This document shows positions 41,901 to 63,142 of a DNA stretch of 64,000 nt, piece after piece. The DNA lies in NCBI RefSeq assembly GCF_048128805.1, contig NC_136013.1, positions 5,690,602-5,754,601 of the forward strand, written 5' to 3'. The notes beneath the pieces are model-generated. The model saw nothing but the letters and a program-made list of their open reading frames with translations. It was not told where the DNA came from and did no database searches. This stretch comes from Centroberyx gerrardi (lineage: Eukaryota; Chordata; Actinopteri; Beryciformes; Berycidae). Position 1 is the stretch's first letter. Each line of letters opens with the position of its first letter. A program made the translations under genes and the position numbers.

Positions 41901-44138
41901 TCTACTTAACCAGGTTCACATGACAAACTTGCATGGCTGAGCAAGAAACATTTCTAGAGATCTTGTCGGGGCTGCATACTCTCAACAGCTGGGTGAAGGC
42001 TGGCCAAAACAGAACAGTTATAAGTACACAAACTAAACTGAAGCCTACATCCAAATCCAATTCCAATCCATGCCCTCTCTTTTTAAAGTTAACCTAAAGA
42101 TGGCATGCAGAACGTTTCACAGCAGGTTAGCTTTGTTCATTGATTGGGGCTGTGAGTTGGAGATCTGTGATCAAAGTTCTCTTTGCGTCATTGTTTTATC
42201 ACTCAGTCTGTTTAGACAGCTGATACTTTTGGGCAACTGAGCAAATGTGATGGAACACATTCAATAAAAAGCTCTAATTATTAGGCCTATATTTTTGACT
42301 TCAGAAAACATATTCCTCAGCTCAGCCTAGGCCCCACGGTAACAACAAACCTAGTCCCTCAATATACACTGACATATTGTAGTAGTAGCCTAAATACTGA
42401 AAATGGAAAGACCCATCATGCACCAAAATTTCTTCAAGGAGAATGCCATTTAATTTAAGAATATCTGCAAACATGAACAACCCTGTCCAAAAACTATAAT
42501 CCAAAGAATGAAGGCTCTAATCTGTGATGCCATCAGGATGTTACCTAAAACTCCACTGACAATGAAATGGGAAGCGACTTTCTGCACTCACAGAATGTTT
42601 CTTTGAGCTTTTACACCCACATGAATTGTATGATTTGTTCCTATAGAAGAAAATGCTTGGCTTGTATACATGTATATATGCCATTCTGTTATACACATAT
42701 AAAAGCAAGCATTACTTACAAGTGAGAGAAATATAACATTCATCCACACTACATTTAGCTGCATATGCATCAGGATAACAGAATGACACAGTGGAATTTT
42801 TTTGCATTTTTGAGGGTCATTCACAAGCAAAGAACCCTTTTGTTCCTGTCAAGTGTACCCATCCATGTAAGAGCAGCTTTCTTGAAATTGTTGACCCAAG
42901 GAGTGCTTCTTCAATCTATTTACCTTCATTCTCTCTAGCACTAACAAGCAATCTGAACCAGAAAATGTACCCAGATATCCAAAACGTCCTAGATGCTCAT
43001 ACAATCACCTTTCACATCTTTTCTAACTCACTTAAATGTTGTACTTAAGTGTGCTTTAACAGATCTAGGAGAAAAAATGTGGGGATTCAGTGGTGCTCCC
43101 CTCGTAATAAGAAGAAATTATTCAGAATGTGTATTTATTTAGCTTTAAGTACGAAGGCAGAACTGCAAATATGTGGCCTGCTTTGCTAAACATCCGCACA
43201 GTGTAGATTAGAAGCTAATGTCTAATAATCACACTAAAACACATGCCAAAACCACAAAAAACACATGGTTTTGGTATGTGGTATGTGTTTTAGTGTGGTT
43301 GGTATGTAAAAGGTGGGAAATTTAAAGGGACAACATGTGTAATGTGTAAATATAAAAAATAATGATAAAAAAACAAAAAAATTATCTCAACAGTCAGCAA
43401 ATCTAAAAACAATGGCAGCCAGGACTCACTCAAGAGACATAACACAATCTGCGGGCACAGTAATACAGCCCTGGGTTGTTTTACAGGCAAGAGGGTACGC
43501 TTTCTGGTTCAGAGCAGATGGACCTAGAATAAATGGATGTAAAAGCTCAAATAAAAATTATTTTAGTCCAAGAAGTCAGAGTCTTAATTCAATGTCAGAG
43601 GGGCTGCTCCATGGCTTTCTGTTATCTAGCTCTGGGAGAGAGTTATCAATGTTCACACATATTAACTGAACTGAATGAGAGCAGGAATATCATATCAGTA
43701 AATACATGTAAACTCACTTTAAAAATCAGGCTGTTACAGCTGGTAAGTTAGCTAATAGTTGCGTTAGACATACAGCAAGCACCAGTGGGCAGCTTAACCC
43801 ATTCAGTGCATCAGTTAGGTAACGCTGTTTTTTTCTGCTTTCACCGAGTCAGAACCTTACTGTTTTCATTTTTCCACGTTGGGATATGTAAGTTAAGCAC
43901 AAAGTGTCCCAGTATGGACATTAATAAAAGTGAGGTGCAGGTGCGAGTCTGATGTGCTCGATGATGATGTGGCGACCAAAATAAACCCCCAGAACTTACC
44001 TCCTACTTCCTCCACACCTTCCAGTAACATATCTTTGGTAAAGTTGGATATCTGTCCAGTGAAAGATGACAGGCTTCCCCCGACCTGGCCAAGAGACTGG
44101 CCGAGGCCAGAGCCGATTCCACCCAGCCACGATGACAT
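24659..44138 (-). CDS. trip11: TRIP11 / GMAP-210 golgin, complete
   Basis: Exons on the minus strand are 44138-44000, 41478-41402, 41158-41048, 39922-39620, 39425-39357, 39173-39014, 38563-38237, 37852-37812, 37696-37598, 36958-36755, 36350-33303, 32935-32795, 31971-31778, 31051-30888, 30615-30512, 29872-29773, 28913-28832, 28321-28207, 25751-25629, 25168-25024 and 24879-24659 (stop TGA). They total 5967 bp, 1988 aa (human 1979). The N-terminus [20 protein letters not shown] is the amphipathic lipid-packing-sensor helix that binds curved membranes. Almost all of residues 50-1780 is heptad-rich coiled coil. A GRAB-type Arf-binding region begins about 1788 ([25 protein letters not shown]). The end is VLKDLLKQ as in mammals. 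The protein tethers vesicles at the cis-Golgi, and mammalian TRIP11 also binds IFT20. Introns after exons 37852-37812 and 31051-30888 use GC donors. No frame breaks were seen. Confidence 0.97.
25360..25490 (-). mobile_element. SINE head fragment
   Basis: The minus strand reads 'ctggttagagagactgtcc' and then a B-box-like GGGTTCAAGC. It is related to the SINE at 17165-17375 and sits in the trip11 intron between exons 25168 and 25629. It is truncated. Confidence 0.5.
25752..28206. other. Large trip11 intron without recognised genes
   Basis: This 2.4-kb intron separates the GRAB-region exon from the WVSSWLGG exon. I see only a retroposon-like tail near 27755-27800 (tggcaaataaattgaatttg) and otherwise unremarkable AT-rich sequence. 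The open frames here do not resemble any protein I know. Confidence 0.55.
28932..28981 (+). repeat. CA array just upstream of a trip11 splice acceptor
   Basis: On the trip11 strand this is an array of about 25 TG units. It ends 17 nt before the AG acceptor (28914-28915) of exon 28913-28832 and is preceded by a short CT block. Confidence 0.95.
32040..32380. mobile_element. MITE-like repeat, copy A (trip11 intron)
   Basis: The core at about 32196-32256 ('caacaaatatcac', then 'ccaaatacataaaatg', then 'atatgtgtatc') is shared in order with 36578-36640. The flanks of both copies contain 'ttccatac'/'ttttccatt' and 'agacct' words. It looks like a diverged non-autonomous DNA element. The ends are not firm. 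Confidence 0.45.
32676..32708 (+). repeat. Pentanucleotide microsatellite (tagaa-type)
   Basis: Six or so imperfect 'tagaa/taaaa' units lie in the intron before the trip11 exon 32935-32795. Confidence 0.8.
33050..33190 (+). mobile_element. SINE-like fragment
   Basis: The 'gtcatttggtgga' word, the 'agtaccatgactgcat' word and the 'ggttcgttactctacccaat' B-box-like stretch occur together. A related 'gtcatttagtgga' and 'agtaccatgactgc' pair is at 38706-38758. These are typical of tRNA-derived fish SINEs. The copy is truncated. Confidence 0.45.
36430..36705. mobile_element. MITE-like repeat, copy B (trip11 intron)
   Basis: It starts at 'cagggtttctacacattttcc' and ends near 'caagaccttccacacctg'. 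It shares the internal 'caaatacataaa' and 'atatgtgtatcgaaaca' words with copy A at 32040-32380. It lies 50-400 bp beyond the acceptor of the giant trip11 exon. Confidence 0.45.
38066..38090 (+). repeat. ATT trinucleotide microsatellite
   Basis: About eight att units lie in the trip11 intron between exons 37852-37812 and 38563-38237. Confidence 0.85.
38700..38885 (+). mobile_element. SINE-like fragment with conserved tail word
   Basis: The segment holds 'gtcatttagtgga', 'agtaccatgactgctt' and, further on, 'gatgaaggcctagagtaggc' followed by cgaaacg. These are body words of widespread fish SINEs. It lies in a trip11 intron and the family is not resolved. Confidence 0.45.
40056..40422 (+). mobile_element. 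hAT-like MITE in a trip11 intron
   Basis: The element starts TAGGGCTGAACGATTTT and ends AATTGTTCAGCCCTA, which are inverted termini. The 8-bp flanks ctacagtt (40048-40055) and ctagagtt (40423-40430) match at seven of eight positions. The interior is full of 'ttgcgat' words in both orientations. There is no transposase frame. It lies between trip11 exons 39922-39620 and 41158-41048. Confidence 0.8.
41847..41898 (+). repeat. CA microsatellite
   Basis: About 26 CA units lie in the first trip11 intron, preceded by a T-rich run. Confidence 0.95.
43229..43297. repeat. Imperfect inverted repeat
   Basis: The left arm (acactaaaacacatgccaaa, then acca) pairs with the right arm (tggttttggtatgtg, then tgtgttttagtgt), giving a long imperfect hairpin. 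It may be a MITE remnant. It lies in the first trip11 intron. Confidence 0.65.
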
Positions 44139-44640
44139 TTTCGGGAAAGACCAAAAACAAACAAAAACAAAGCAAGGCCAAAGACTGGGGAGCTAGCCTA
44201 GCTGCGACTGGCGAGGCTGTGGAGTTAGCTTGGTCATCCAGATCAATTCTCAAACACACGGAGACTCGGAGACGCCGTTGATTTCAGGATTGACTCCGTT
44301 TTCCTTCAACAAACTCGCTTTTTAAACTGACAGACGGTGTCATTTAGGACAGACCCCCGGCTAATAACCGCTCGTCGGCTGTGTACGGTAATTTGTCAAG
44401 ACAAGCGAGCTAAGCGCCATCATATCTCTGTCAAACAGCTCAAACGTTAGATAGCGACGTTATGTTGCAGTCCGTCTAATCGGTCTTAAGTATCAGTGGT
44501 ATTTTCTGCTGTTTTTAGCCGGTCTAAACAACACAACGCCTTTCAAGTGCCACCTCAACTGCAGCCATTATCGGCTTGACTGCGATGGCTGTCAGGTTTG
44601 ACGTGGACACAGTGCAGGGCAGCGCTGCATTGTGGGATAC
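44139..44640 (-). promoter_or_regulatory. trip11: trip11 5' UTR and promoter region
   Basis: The trip11 ATG at 44138 is followed upstream by about 0.5 kb of CpG-bearing sequence without repeats. The region near 44595-44640 contains a tgacgt word and a 'gcattgtgggat' word of the kind seen in housekeeping promoters. The start site cannot be fixed. The small plus-strand frames here show no recognisable protein. Confidence 0.4.
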
Positions 44641-44834
44641 TGGAGGACCAACAATCAGAGAGCAGCGGGATGCGTTCAAGAGCAGCAACTAGGCGTCGGT
44701 TACAGGAGGTGTTAATTTACATCAGCCTGAACGAACTCTTATGTCACAAAAAATTTTTTAAAAGTATGTTGAAAGCTGACCGAGAACCTTAATTGGAAAG
44801 TTAGATAGATAGTTAGTTTCTTTTAATGAAAACC

Positions 44835-44940
44835 TTTGGCTGGAATGAAAACATTTTTCATTCCAGCCAAATTAGCCATTTTTCATTCCAGCCAGTAAAA
44901 TTACTATACTATAAAGAACCTTTGGCTGGAATGAAAACCT
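44835..44940. repeat. Cluster of perfect inverted repeats between trip11 and golga5
   Basis: TTTGGCTGGAATGAAAA (44835-44851) is followed after a 3-base loop by its exact reverse complement (44855-44871). A third arm (ttttcattccagcc) occurs at about 44879-44893, and a fourth copy of the forward arm is at about 44922-44938. The unit is therefore present four times in alternating orientation. It lies between the trip11 promoter and the golga5 poly(A) signal. Confidence 0.9.
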
Positions 44941-45138
44941 GATATTTTTTTTTATTTTTTGTTTTACATTTTTAATCCCACACTTTTCTTTCACCCACAA
45001 TGTGATAAGAACTTGATGATGAAATTAAATAACAATCTTTATACTTTAAGTTGCAGTGTTTTGTGGTCCAGAAAATGTCTGAGAAGGAAGTGTGACTGTT
45101 AGAAAACCGGCAGGCTGTCTCTTGTTTCTTCTGATTTG

Positions 45139-45144
45139 TTTATT
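45139..45144 (-). terminator. golga5: Poly(A) signal of golga5
   Basis: AATAAA on the minus strand lies about 365 nt past the golga5 stop codon, giving a short 3' UTR (about 45120-45507). It is the first good signal after the stop. Confidence 0.65.
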
Positions 45145-45507
45145 AAAAGACTCTTTTTTACATAGTGTTAAATACAATCTCTCTCAGGAAAACAAACAAA
45201 TGTCTGAAAGCAGTTGATGAGAAGAAAGGATGTGAGATCAAGTTTGATTTAATATCCCGCCATGAACCCCACCAGTACAGTATATCACTGCATAATTATT
45301 TTAAAACTCCATGCTGCCGTCAGCTGTGGATCTTCATATTGGGGAAAAAAATAAAATAATCCATAGCATGTCTGTGCAAAACAGGGAGAGTCAGGTCCCA
45401 AAGAGAGTATGCTAACATTGACCCATATTCCAGCAGCGTGCACCATCCTTACATCGAAGGCAACAGAGCACAAATCATAAAACAGCCAGCTCTAACATTC
45501 AAGCCTT

Positions 45508-48500
45508 CTATCTTCCATCAGGATGGCTATGGTGCATTTCTGGTGTGTAAGTCAGAAGAACAATCATGACCCACAGGTGCAGTAGTGCCTGGGAAAGGAA
45601 TTTGTCACAGAGTTGTTAATTTATTTGTCTAACAAGTGATCACCTTTTGAACAAATTCATAAAAAAAAAAAAAAGTATACAGTCTCTCAATCAAATACTC
45701 ACTATGTACAGGATCACGAAAACTCTGGCCATCGGGTAGCGTCTCAAGAAGATTCCCAATCTTATGCTGAAATGACAAGATTTTCCATTTATCATTGGAG
45801 GGACAATGACTTGAAAACGATGTGAATTTTCGTATTGTTACGGTGAGAAAAAAACTATTGTGAAAGCTCACCTAAAACGGTCGATGGTGCTGGCTGCCTT
45901 GCGTACTTTGCCATACACACCTGGGCTGTCCTGGTCACTGAAAAGGACCGGTGTGTTTCTTTGTCGTGCCCCTGAAAGATAAAACACACAGAAAAGTAAA
46001 TACCCGTCTGACAGAAGAAGGTGACAGTGGAGTTAAAATGAAGTCGGATCAACTATTCATATTAAGCCTCATAAAGCAGAAATTGATCCAATATTTAGAA
46101 TTTGTGTTCAAACCCAAATGTCTAGTTTTAAATTAATGTGTTGGCATACTCCATTATTTTGCTATCTGTATCAACCAAGGTAGGAAATCAATGGGGGATC
46201 CTGAATTTGGGAGTAGAAATTGGGGAAAAGCTGAGAAAACCTACAGTGATGCCAGCTTGTCTCTTTGTAAAAATAAATTTTGATGAAACTGCCCCATGAA
46301 GCATTAACACTGCCCCCTAAAATGAGTTCATATGATAAAAAAAACAACATAGTGAAAGTTACTTTTGACCCTGATCTCAACTCTCTAGCCTACCTGGTCC
46401 CTCTATATTGCCCATGTTGATGGCTGGCCCTCCGCTCTGTCCTCCCTGAGCGTTCTTCAGCTGCTGCTCCAGACGCTCCAGCTGGAAGACCAGGGAGCTT
46501 TTCTCTGTGCCCAGAGCCTCCAGCATCGTCTGCTTCTGGATCAGCGTCTCCGTCAGCTGGTGCAGCCGACTCTCCAGCTCTGTCTGGCTGCTGCTGCTGA
46601 GAGCCTTGTTGGTCAACTGGAGGAGTAAAGTAATATCATAATGGAGAGGAGTGCTTCACTACCAACAAAAAAAAGGTTTGCATGCGGTATATTTCTATGA
46701 AGTGATTTACCTGGTTCCTGAGTTTTTGGATTTCATCTTCCCGGTCCTTGATTCGGCTCTGGAGAGTGGTCTTGGCACGGTGTTGCTCTTCCTCCAAGTA
46801 CTGCAGCTCCTATGAAAGATGTAAAAAAAACATCTCAAGTCATTTTTCTTCTTACATAGCTCAGGGGTTTGATCAGACATGTAAAAAGCAGGGAAACAAC
46901 AATCTCCCATTAGAAATGAATGGGAGTTATATGTCCAAAGAGCCTAGGAAATCCTAGAAAAACACATCCCTGATAGCTTGTAATTTTCTATAGTTGCAAA
47001 TTAGCAAATGACTTATCAGTCCCCCTCACCTGTTTGTAGCGCTCCACCTCAGCCTCCACCTCCTGCTTGGCTCTGTTCTGTACAGCCTGCTGCTCCTGTA
47101 CCTCCAGCTGCTGCTCCCGCCATGTCTCTGCCTCCATCAGGGCCTGATTCTCCAAATCCTGCGAGAAAAAATAAACACGTGTCACCCATGCAGCTGAATA
47201 ACCGACATCTCCATGGTCTAATCAAACTGGGAGATTTGTAAGGTGGACGTGATTCTCAGAGATGACTCATCAGTGTTCACAACTGCTTCACATCATATAG
47301 ACAGAGACATTTACACCTGGAGACTTCCTAGTGCAACCATAGATCTAGAGGATCAACACAGCATCACATTATTTTAGTTTTTCCACTTTCCCCGCCCAGA
47401 TTTTTTACAGTCCGCCTAAGGATTTGAACCAGCGACCCCCTAGTCAAAAGTCCAATACTCAAACCTTTACCTTGTCATTTTCACCATCTCACCTGTATTT
47501 CTGTACGGAGCGTGTGCACTTGGCCCTGCAGCTTCTGGATCTCGTCCTTCTGCAGCTCCTTCTCGTGACGCAGCTCCTCCAGCTCCAGAGCCGTGGTCCC
47601 GCCGCCGTCCAGCGCCTCCAGACCAGACCCCTCCTTCAGACTGCTGATCAGCTTCTCTTTGGACTAGAGACACAATTATACAGAGAAGAAGAATAGGTGA
47701 AATTATACCATGTTGCTATTGACAGTAAATGCCAACAGTGCTACCATTTCACAGGAATATTTAATTCCAAATCGCTATATATATATTTTGGATAAAAAGG
47801 TTGCCTGGTGTTCATTTCTCGCTATTTAAGAAAACACATCCTCAAAAATTGTACAGTTTGGTAAGTAAACTTCAATAATATTCATTCAATTTCATGCCAG
47901 CAATCATTTTATCAGAGTAGGTGTCTCATTTCCCAAACCGTAGATGCTTCATTTTGGAATGAAACTCCATAAATAAACTTAAAAATGAGCACATGCCCAA
48001 CTTGAGATTCAAAGCAGGAACAGGAATTTCACAGATCATGCTCCTACATTTTTCTTTTCTGAGTGCAAATCAAATTTCATTTATATTTTTGACACAACAA
48101 TGAAATATTAATGACAGAAACAAGAGCGCCAGCATCACAAAAGGACACAAGAACCGTCATGGTGACTCACTTGTAGGATGCGTGAAGCTTTGTGCTTGTA
48201 GTCTTGCAACTCCTGCTTGGCAGACTCAGCTGCAGCTCTGGCACTTTTAGTTTGCTGCTGGAGGTCCTCGGCCCGGTGCTTCTCCTCTGCTGCCCGCCGC
48301 TCGGCTCCAGTCACAGTCTCTGCCAGCGTCTGCCTCTCAGCCTCCACTTTGGCTAGACGGGCAGCATACTCACTCTGCGGGACACAAGAAAAGACGACCA
48401 CCAAGTAGTCTTAATTTAGCATTTCTATGTGTCAACAAAAGAAAAGAATACCTGAGCGCTAAATCTTGTTTCAAATCAGATTTACTTGTGTGTTTGTTGT

Positions 48501-50670
48501 TTGTTTTAAATTAATGTGGTTTTTGTAAGCCCTGATGACACTGAGATATAAAATGATGTACAAGTAAAGCTTACTGGCAGCAAGATTTACAAGATTTATG
48601 CACATTGCTTTGTTCAGTCTAGAGTTTTTTAATGTGCACCTGGGATGAAATTCTGTTTGTGATGTGCAGTCACTAATTTCTGTGTCACGTTTTCATTTAG
48701 GCACACCTAATAATAAAATGCAAAGATGAAGACTAGTTTTTCTTAACCATCATCTACACAGAGAAGAAAATGGGAGCACATCCACCTGCATCTGCCGGTA
48801 GCTGTCCTGCTCCCTCCTGAGGCCCAGTTCAGCCTCTCGCAGCCTCTCCTGCATCGTCTCGAGAGCTTGGGACTGCATGCAGCTCCCTTCAGAGTGATCC
48901 TGCATGATTCTGAACAAATGGAAATAAAAAAAAAATTCTAAAAAATAGCTCTGAAAAGCAGATGTGGCAGGGACAATAACACTGCTAAGCTGAATCTGAT
49001 CTCCAGTTCAAAATGTGGTCAGGACGGTGTACCTTGACTTTTCGTTCTGTGCCTCCTCTAGCGCACTGCTACGGGACTTCAGTAACTGATCAGCTTCATC
49101 CAGTCTGATTTTCAGGACCGCAAGTTGACCATCCTTAGCAGAAAGGGCCTCTGTCAGGTCATCAACCTGCGACCGAAATTCCCTCACCGTCCGGTCTGTC
49201 CGAGACTGGTCCGAGTTCCATTTGTCGGCGCGTAGGCGGGCCTGGTTCAGTTCTACAGGAGCGGACAACAAATTAAACCAACACAGTGGGAGACAGCGCA
49301 GAAATGTAGGCCATCGTCATTCCTGTGTTGTTCCTCAGCCTTGTCTCTTTAACACCTACCGTCCTGCAAGTCTTTTGCTCTCTGGATGAGTGAAGCCATC
49401 TCCTGGTTGAGGGAGGCTACCTCGTTGCGCAGAAGCTGGTTCTCCAGACGCAGACTGGACAGGACTTGGCTCTGTGGCTCCTCTGTGGGTTGAGGCTCCT
49501 GTCTGCTGGTCTCCTGAGGAGGAGCCAAGCCAGAGTCTGAACTCTCAGGTGTGTCTGTAGTGAGTGGGGTGGGGGGTGTGGGGGGTGTGGACAGGAAACC
49601 ACGTAGAGAGAGACAACCAAAGAAATCATTGAGACACAAATATCTCAAATGAAGATAATATAGTTAGGCCATTTATATAGATAAGGCAAGACAAATCTGT
49701 TATTTGTTATTTTGTGTTGTAGGGCTGTTGAACTAAACAAATTCTTACTCCGCTAATTTATAATAGATTTGTTTGACTTGTCTGTTGATCAGTCATATTG
49801 CTTTCTTAACATTGTCATCATACAAATTAAGGAAATAATCCAAAATGACCAATTTAGACCTCATGTATATATAAAAACAACACATTTATGGATATTTTTG
49901 TGATACCAGGCATCATACCAGGCACAACAACAGTGAATAGGATAGACAACTATGTCAGTTGTCTAGGGTCTTAATAACAGATGATTTGGCAAATAAACTA
50001 AAAGGCAGTTTATACCTTGGCTTTGATCTTTAGCTGAACCGTCCTCTGATGTTTTGATGCTGTGAGCGGACAGTGAGCTGAGGCTTGAGGCCCGTGATAT
50101 GCCACGGGTAGAGGGGGGAGTGGAGGGGACTGAGGGGACAGTATGGGGAGCAACGGAGGGAGGAGGTGGTGGGTTTTGGGCCTCGGTGACTGGAACCGAC
50201 ACTTTCAGTAGTTCTCGTCTCACATCCTTCCTGTCGCCGGCAGGAGGGTCTGAGCTGTTCAGAAAGTCAAACAGCATGTCATCGTTCACATCCTGCTCGC
50301 TCTTTTTGCGCCTCACGAAGCCAGAGGAGGCTTTGGACGTGTTGGGAGCGCTGCTGGCGGAGCCCAGGGGAATGCTGGACATGTTGGCCGTGCCAGCCAG
50401 CAGGGTAGCGTTGGACCTCTTGATGTTGCCGGCTGCCGCAGAGATGAAGCCTGGTGCATCGTGAGAGGATGCATAGGCATGCTGTGTCACAGCCGAGTCG
50501 GTCGTGTACCCTGCACCGCTGTATCCAGAGGTGACTGTGGGATCTTCCTCATAGGATGATGTGAAGGAGGATCCGCTTCCCTGGCTCTTGCTTAGTGCAG
50601 TGGCAGCTCCTTGGTCCACTTTATTCAGGAAGTCTTCAGCTTTCCCAGCCAAGTCAGTAAACCAAGACAT
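45508..50670 (-). CDS. golga5: GOLGA5 / golgin-84, complete
   Basis: Coding exons on the minus strand are 50670-50016, 49554-49360, 49252-49033, 48909-48786, 48374-48171, 47663-47493, 47158-47030, 46809-46711, 46616-46394, 45971-45872, 45766-45703 and 45588-45508 (stop TAG). They give 2265 bp and 754 aa (human 731). The start MSWFTDLAGKAEDFLNKVDQ and the C-terminus RRYPMARVFVILYIALLHLW are near-identical to golgin-84 as I recall it. Residues 1 to about 230 are disordered and Ser/Pro-rich. The middle is coiled coil (EKSRIMQDHSEGS, LTETLIQKQTMLEALGTEKS). One membrane segment at about 720-741 anchors the protein in the Golgi with the bulk facing the cytosol, followed by a short tail. Golgin-84 is a Rab1-binding tether for intra-Golgi vesicles. 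A 5' non-coding exon is implied by the acceptor at 50679-50680. No breaks were seen. Confidence 0.97.
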
Positions 50671-50678
50671 TCTGCATC

Positions 50679-51310
50679 CTAATGACAGAAACAAACTAGC
50701 ACAATACCGTGGTAAAGTTAGATATTGGAGATATTCGGCTCTTCAAATCTCAATAGCATTTAAATGAGGCACAATGCTATAAAATGCAATGGTTATGCAG
50801 GTAGGTTATATCTGTCGAATCTCCAATACGGTTAGCAACCATTTGAACTTAGCTTTCTGCACAGCTAGCATGAAAACCATATAACAGCGTAACTGCTGGA
50901 TAACTATAACATTACCACTTATTTCTGGCACGAATATATGCAAACAAATCAGTTATTACAGAGTCTAGGCTAACATAAATCTACATTAAACACAGGAGGC
51001 TTGGGTTAAACTCTAGACTCGTAAAGCTAACAGGCTAGCTAACCACTACTGGTAAGCTACTGACTTACCGTTGAAAACGACGTCCGACCTCAGAATATCT
51101 CGGTTACTTGTCTGTCCCCAAGGTTTTACTGCTGCGCATTAAAAGAGTCTAATACCGTTAGGAAAGGCAATGTCAAATGTCATCATCTGTCAATAGGATC
51201 TTGTTGGTCTTCTCAATACGTGGACCAGGAAGTCCTGCTAGCAAGGACCCAACAACAGAACGTCTGCAAAAGAGCCTGATCAAAAATGAACCAATCAGCT
51301 TTTCTTTTTC
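50679..51310 (-). promoter_or_regulatory. golga5: golga5 first intron, non-coding first exon and promoter
   Basis: The ATG exon begins just after an acceptor at 50678. A matching donor (minus strand CG followed by GTAAGTC) lies at 51068, so a non-coding first exon starts at 51069 and extends upstream. A CCAAT-type box (ccaat at 51291-51295) lies about 0.2 kb further on. The start site is inferred to be near 51130-51250. Confidence 0.5.
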
Positions 51311-51316
51311 CTTTTT

Positions 51317-51322
51317 TTTATT
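51317..51322 (-). terminator. rtf1: Distal poly(A) signal candidate of rtf1
   Basis: AATAAA on the minus strand lies about 1.73 kb past the rtf1 stop and right beside the golga5 promoter region. A nearer candidate, AATAAA at 52081-52076, would give a 3' UTR of about 1 kb. Both are plausible, and the sequence alone does not decide between them. Confidence 0.45.
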
Positions 51323-53049
51323 GAAAGAATCATCATAAAATACAGTAATGTCATATAAATAATAATAACAATAATAAAAATAATAATAATAATGGGGGAT
51401 ATACAGATTTACTCAAATTACACAAAGACCTTATATAAATGACAATATTAAAGGTTCTAAGTAAGCAAAATCACAAGATATTGCTGTTGTACTGTATATC
51501 AGCATAACTGTGATTCAGTCGTAGATACTCACAGCCACACCATACTGTTTGGCCAAACAACATTCCAATTATATATACACTAACAGAGTGTTATGTTTAG
51601 ATAACCTGCACCCATATTACAAATGGCCCAGGAAAGTCTTGTTCATAATGCACAGTTCTAGCAAGAGTACCGATTATAGAAACACAATGCATCATAAAAA
51701 TCCTAATCATGATGATAAAGAAGAAATGGTCTATGAATTAGGCCTAGTCATTGGACAAATCTGGCCGATTAGATTTCAGTACGTTTTCTGGCCTACAGTA
51801 GCCTAGTCTGCAGGCTTATATGAGAGCGTTGTTAAAGCTGTTGTAGGTGCCATCATATTTATTGTCACTTCAAAAACTCTGAATTGAGCATTTGGCAAGA
51901 GATGTTATTGGCCTTTACAAAAACTCCCTTTTGTCATCTAAAGCCATTGATAACAGTCAAATCCCCGTCTTCACCTGAAACAGAAAAAAATACATCCATA
52001 GCAAGTGTCATTGGTCTGACCCACGTATTACTTAAAAAGAGACAAATGGACACAAAACCTATGAAACAGTGCCTCTTTATTTTTCCCGCACTCACTCCAA
52101 AATGCATATTTACATGGCATGCCACATCAATACAGGAACTGACTATGGACACAATCGATAACACTTAAGAATCTGCTCTGGGAGTAGGGGCAAGGGAGTT
52201 ATCCCACGAACAACCAACCTAGAGATAATAGAAATAAAGCAACGCTTTTAATCATCCATAGAAAAAATTTCATCTTAAATCAGGTTGTTTCAAAGACTTA
52301 AAAAGTGACAAATGTTGCCCAGTTGACATGTACTGATATGCCAAGTTCCTATATTTATCTTCTTGTTTGAACAGCGGGCTGGAGTTACAGATGAGTCGTA
52401 GATGGAGATCATCTACAGTTCTGCAGAAGACCATGAAATGGTAAACTTGGGATGGACTGGAAGTGTAGATTCCCTCGCCTTTTGGAAAAAAGGATCTACA
52501 ACAACAGCAATTCAGTGATGATGAGGAAAAAGCTGTTCAGCTCCATTAACTGTCTGGTCCAGTAATCTCAAAGTAACTCAACAATCTAAGTCTTATAAGA
52601 TAGTGTCCTTGTTCAGGTAATAATCCACAAGGTAATAATCCACAAGCGCAGTGTCCTTTTAAAAAAAACAACAAAAAAACAAAAAGGACACGAAAGGAGT
52701 GAACTCCAGAAGATCCAAAAGAGGGGAGAGAAGTTAAATACATAAAAAAATTAATAACAAAAAAAACCCCACAACTCAATGCATGAGTTTGTGCGCAATA
52801 ATGAAAAAAAAAATGAAAAAAATCTGGACAAGTTTCTTCCTAGCGAGATCCTTTGAGAAAAAATGTTGTCTCTGCTTAATCAGTATTTCCTCTGTTAGGA
52901 TAAACAGTCTCTTGTATCAACATTCAAACGCACTTCCTCCCGGACTCATTCTCTCTCTCACTCACGCTCACACACACACACACACACACACTCACACACA
53001 CTCAATTACACATGCAATGTGGTTTCTGAATGAGGGGCTAGCCACGCCA
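51323..53049 (-). other. rtf1: Probable rtf1 3' UTR
   Basis: This 1.7-kb stretch follows the rtf1 stop codon and lacks exons of any gene. It contains an AAT repeat (51360-51392), a second poly(A) signal (52076-52081) and a CA array at 52969-52990, which is TG in the transcript about 60 nt past the stop. It is AT-rich and A-rich throughout. Confidence 0.55.

Positions 53050-63142
<10,093 letters not shown>

Larger units (their letters stand above)
41479..43999. other. First trip11 intron
   Basis: The intron is 2.5 kb. It contains a CA array (41847-41898) and an inverted repeat at 43229-43297. The rest is AT-rich sequence with no exon or RNA gene recognised. Confidence 0.6.
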
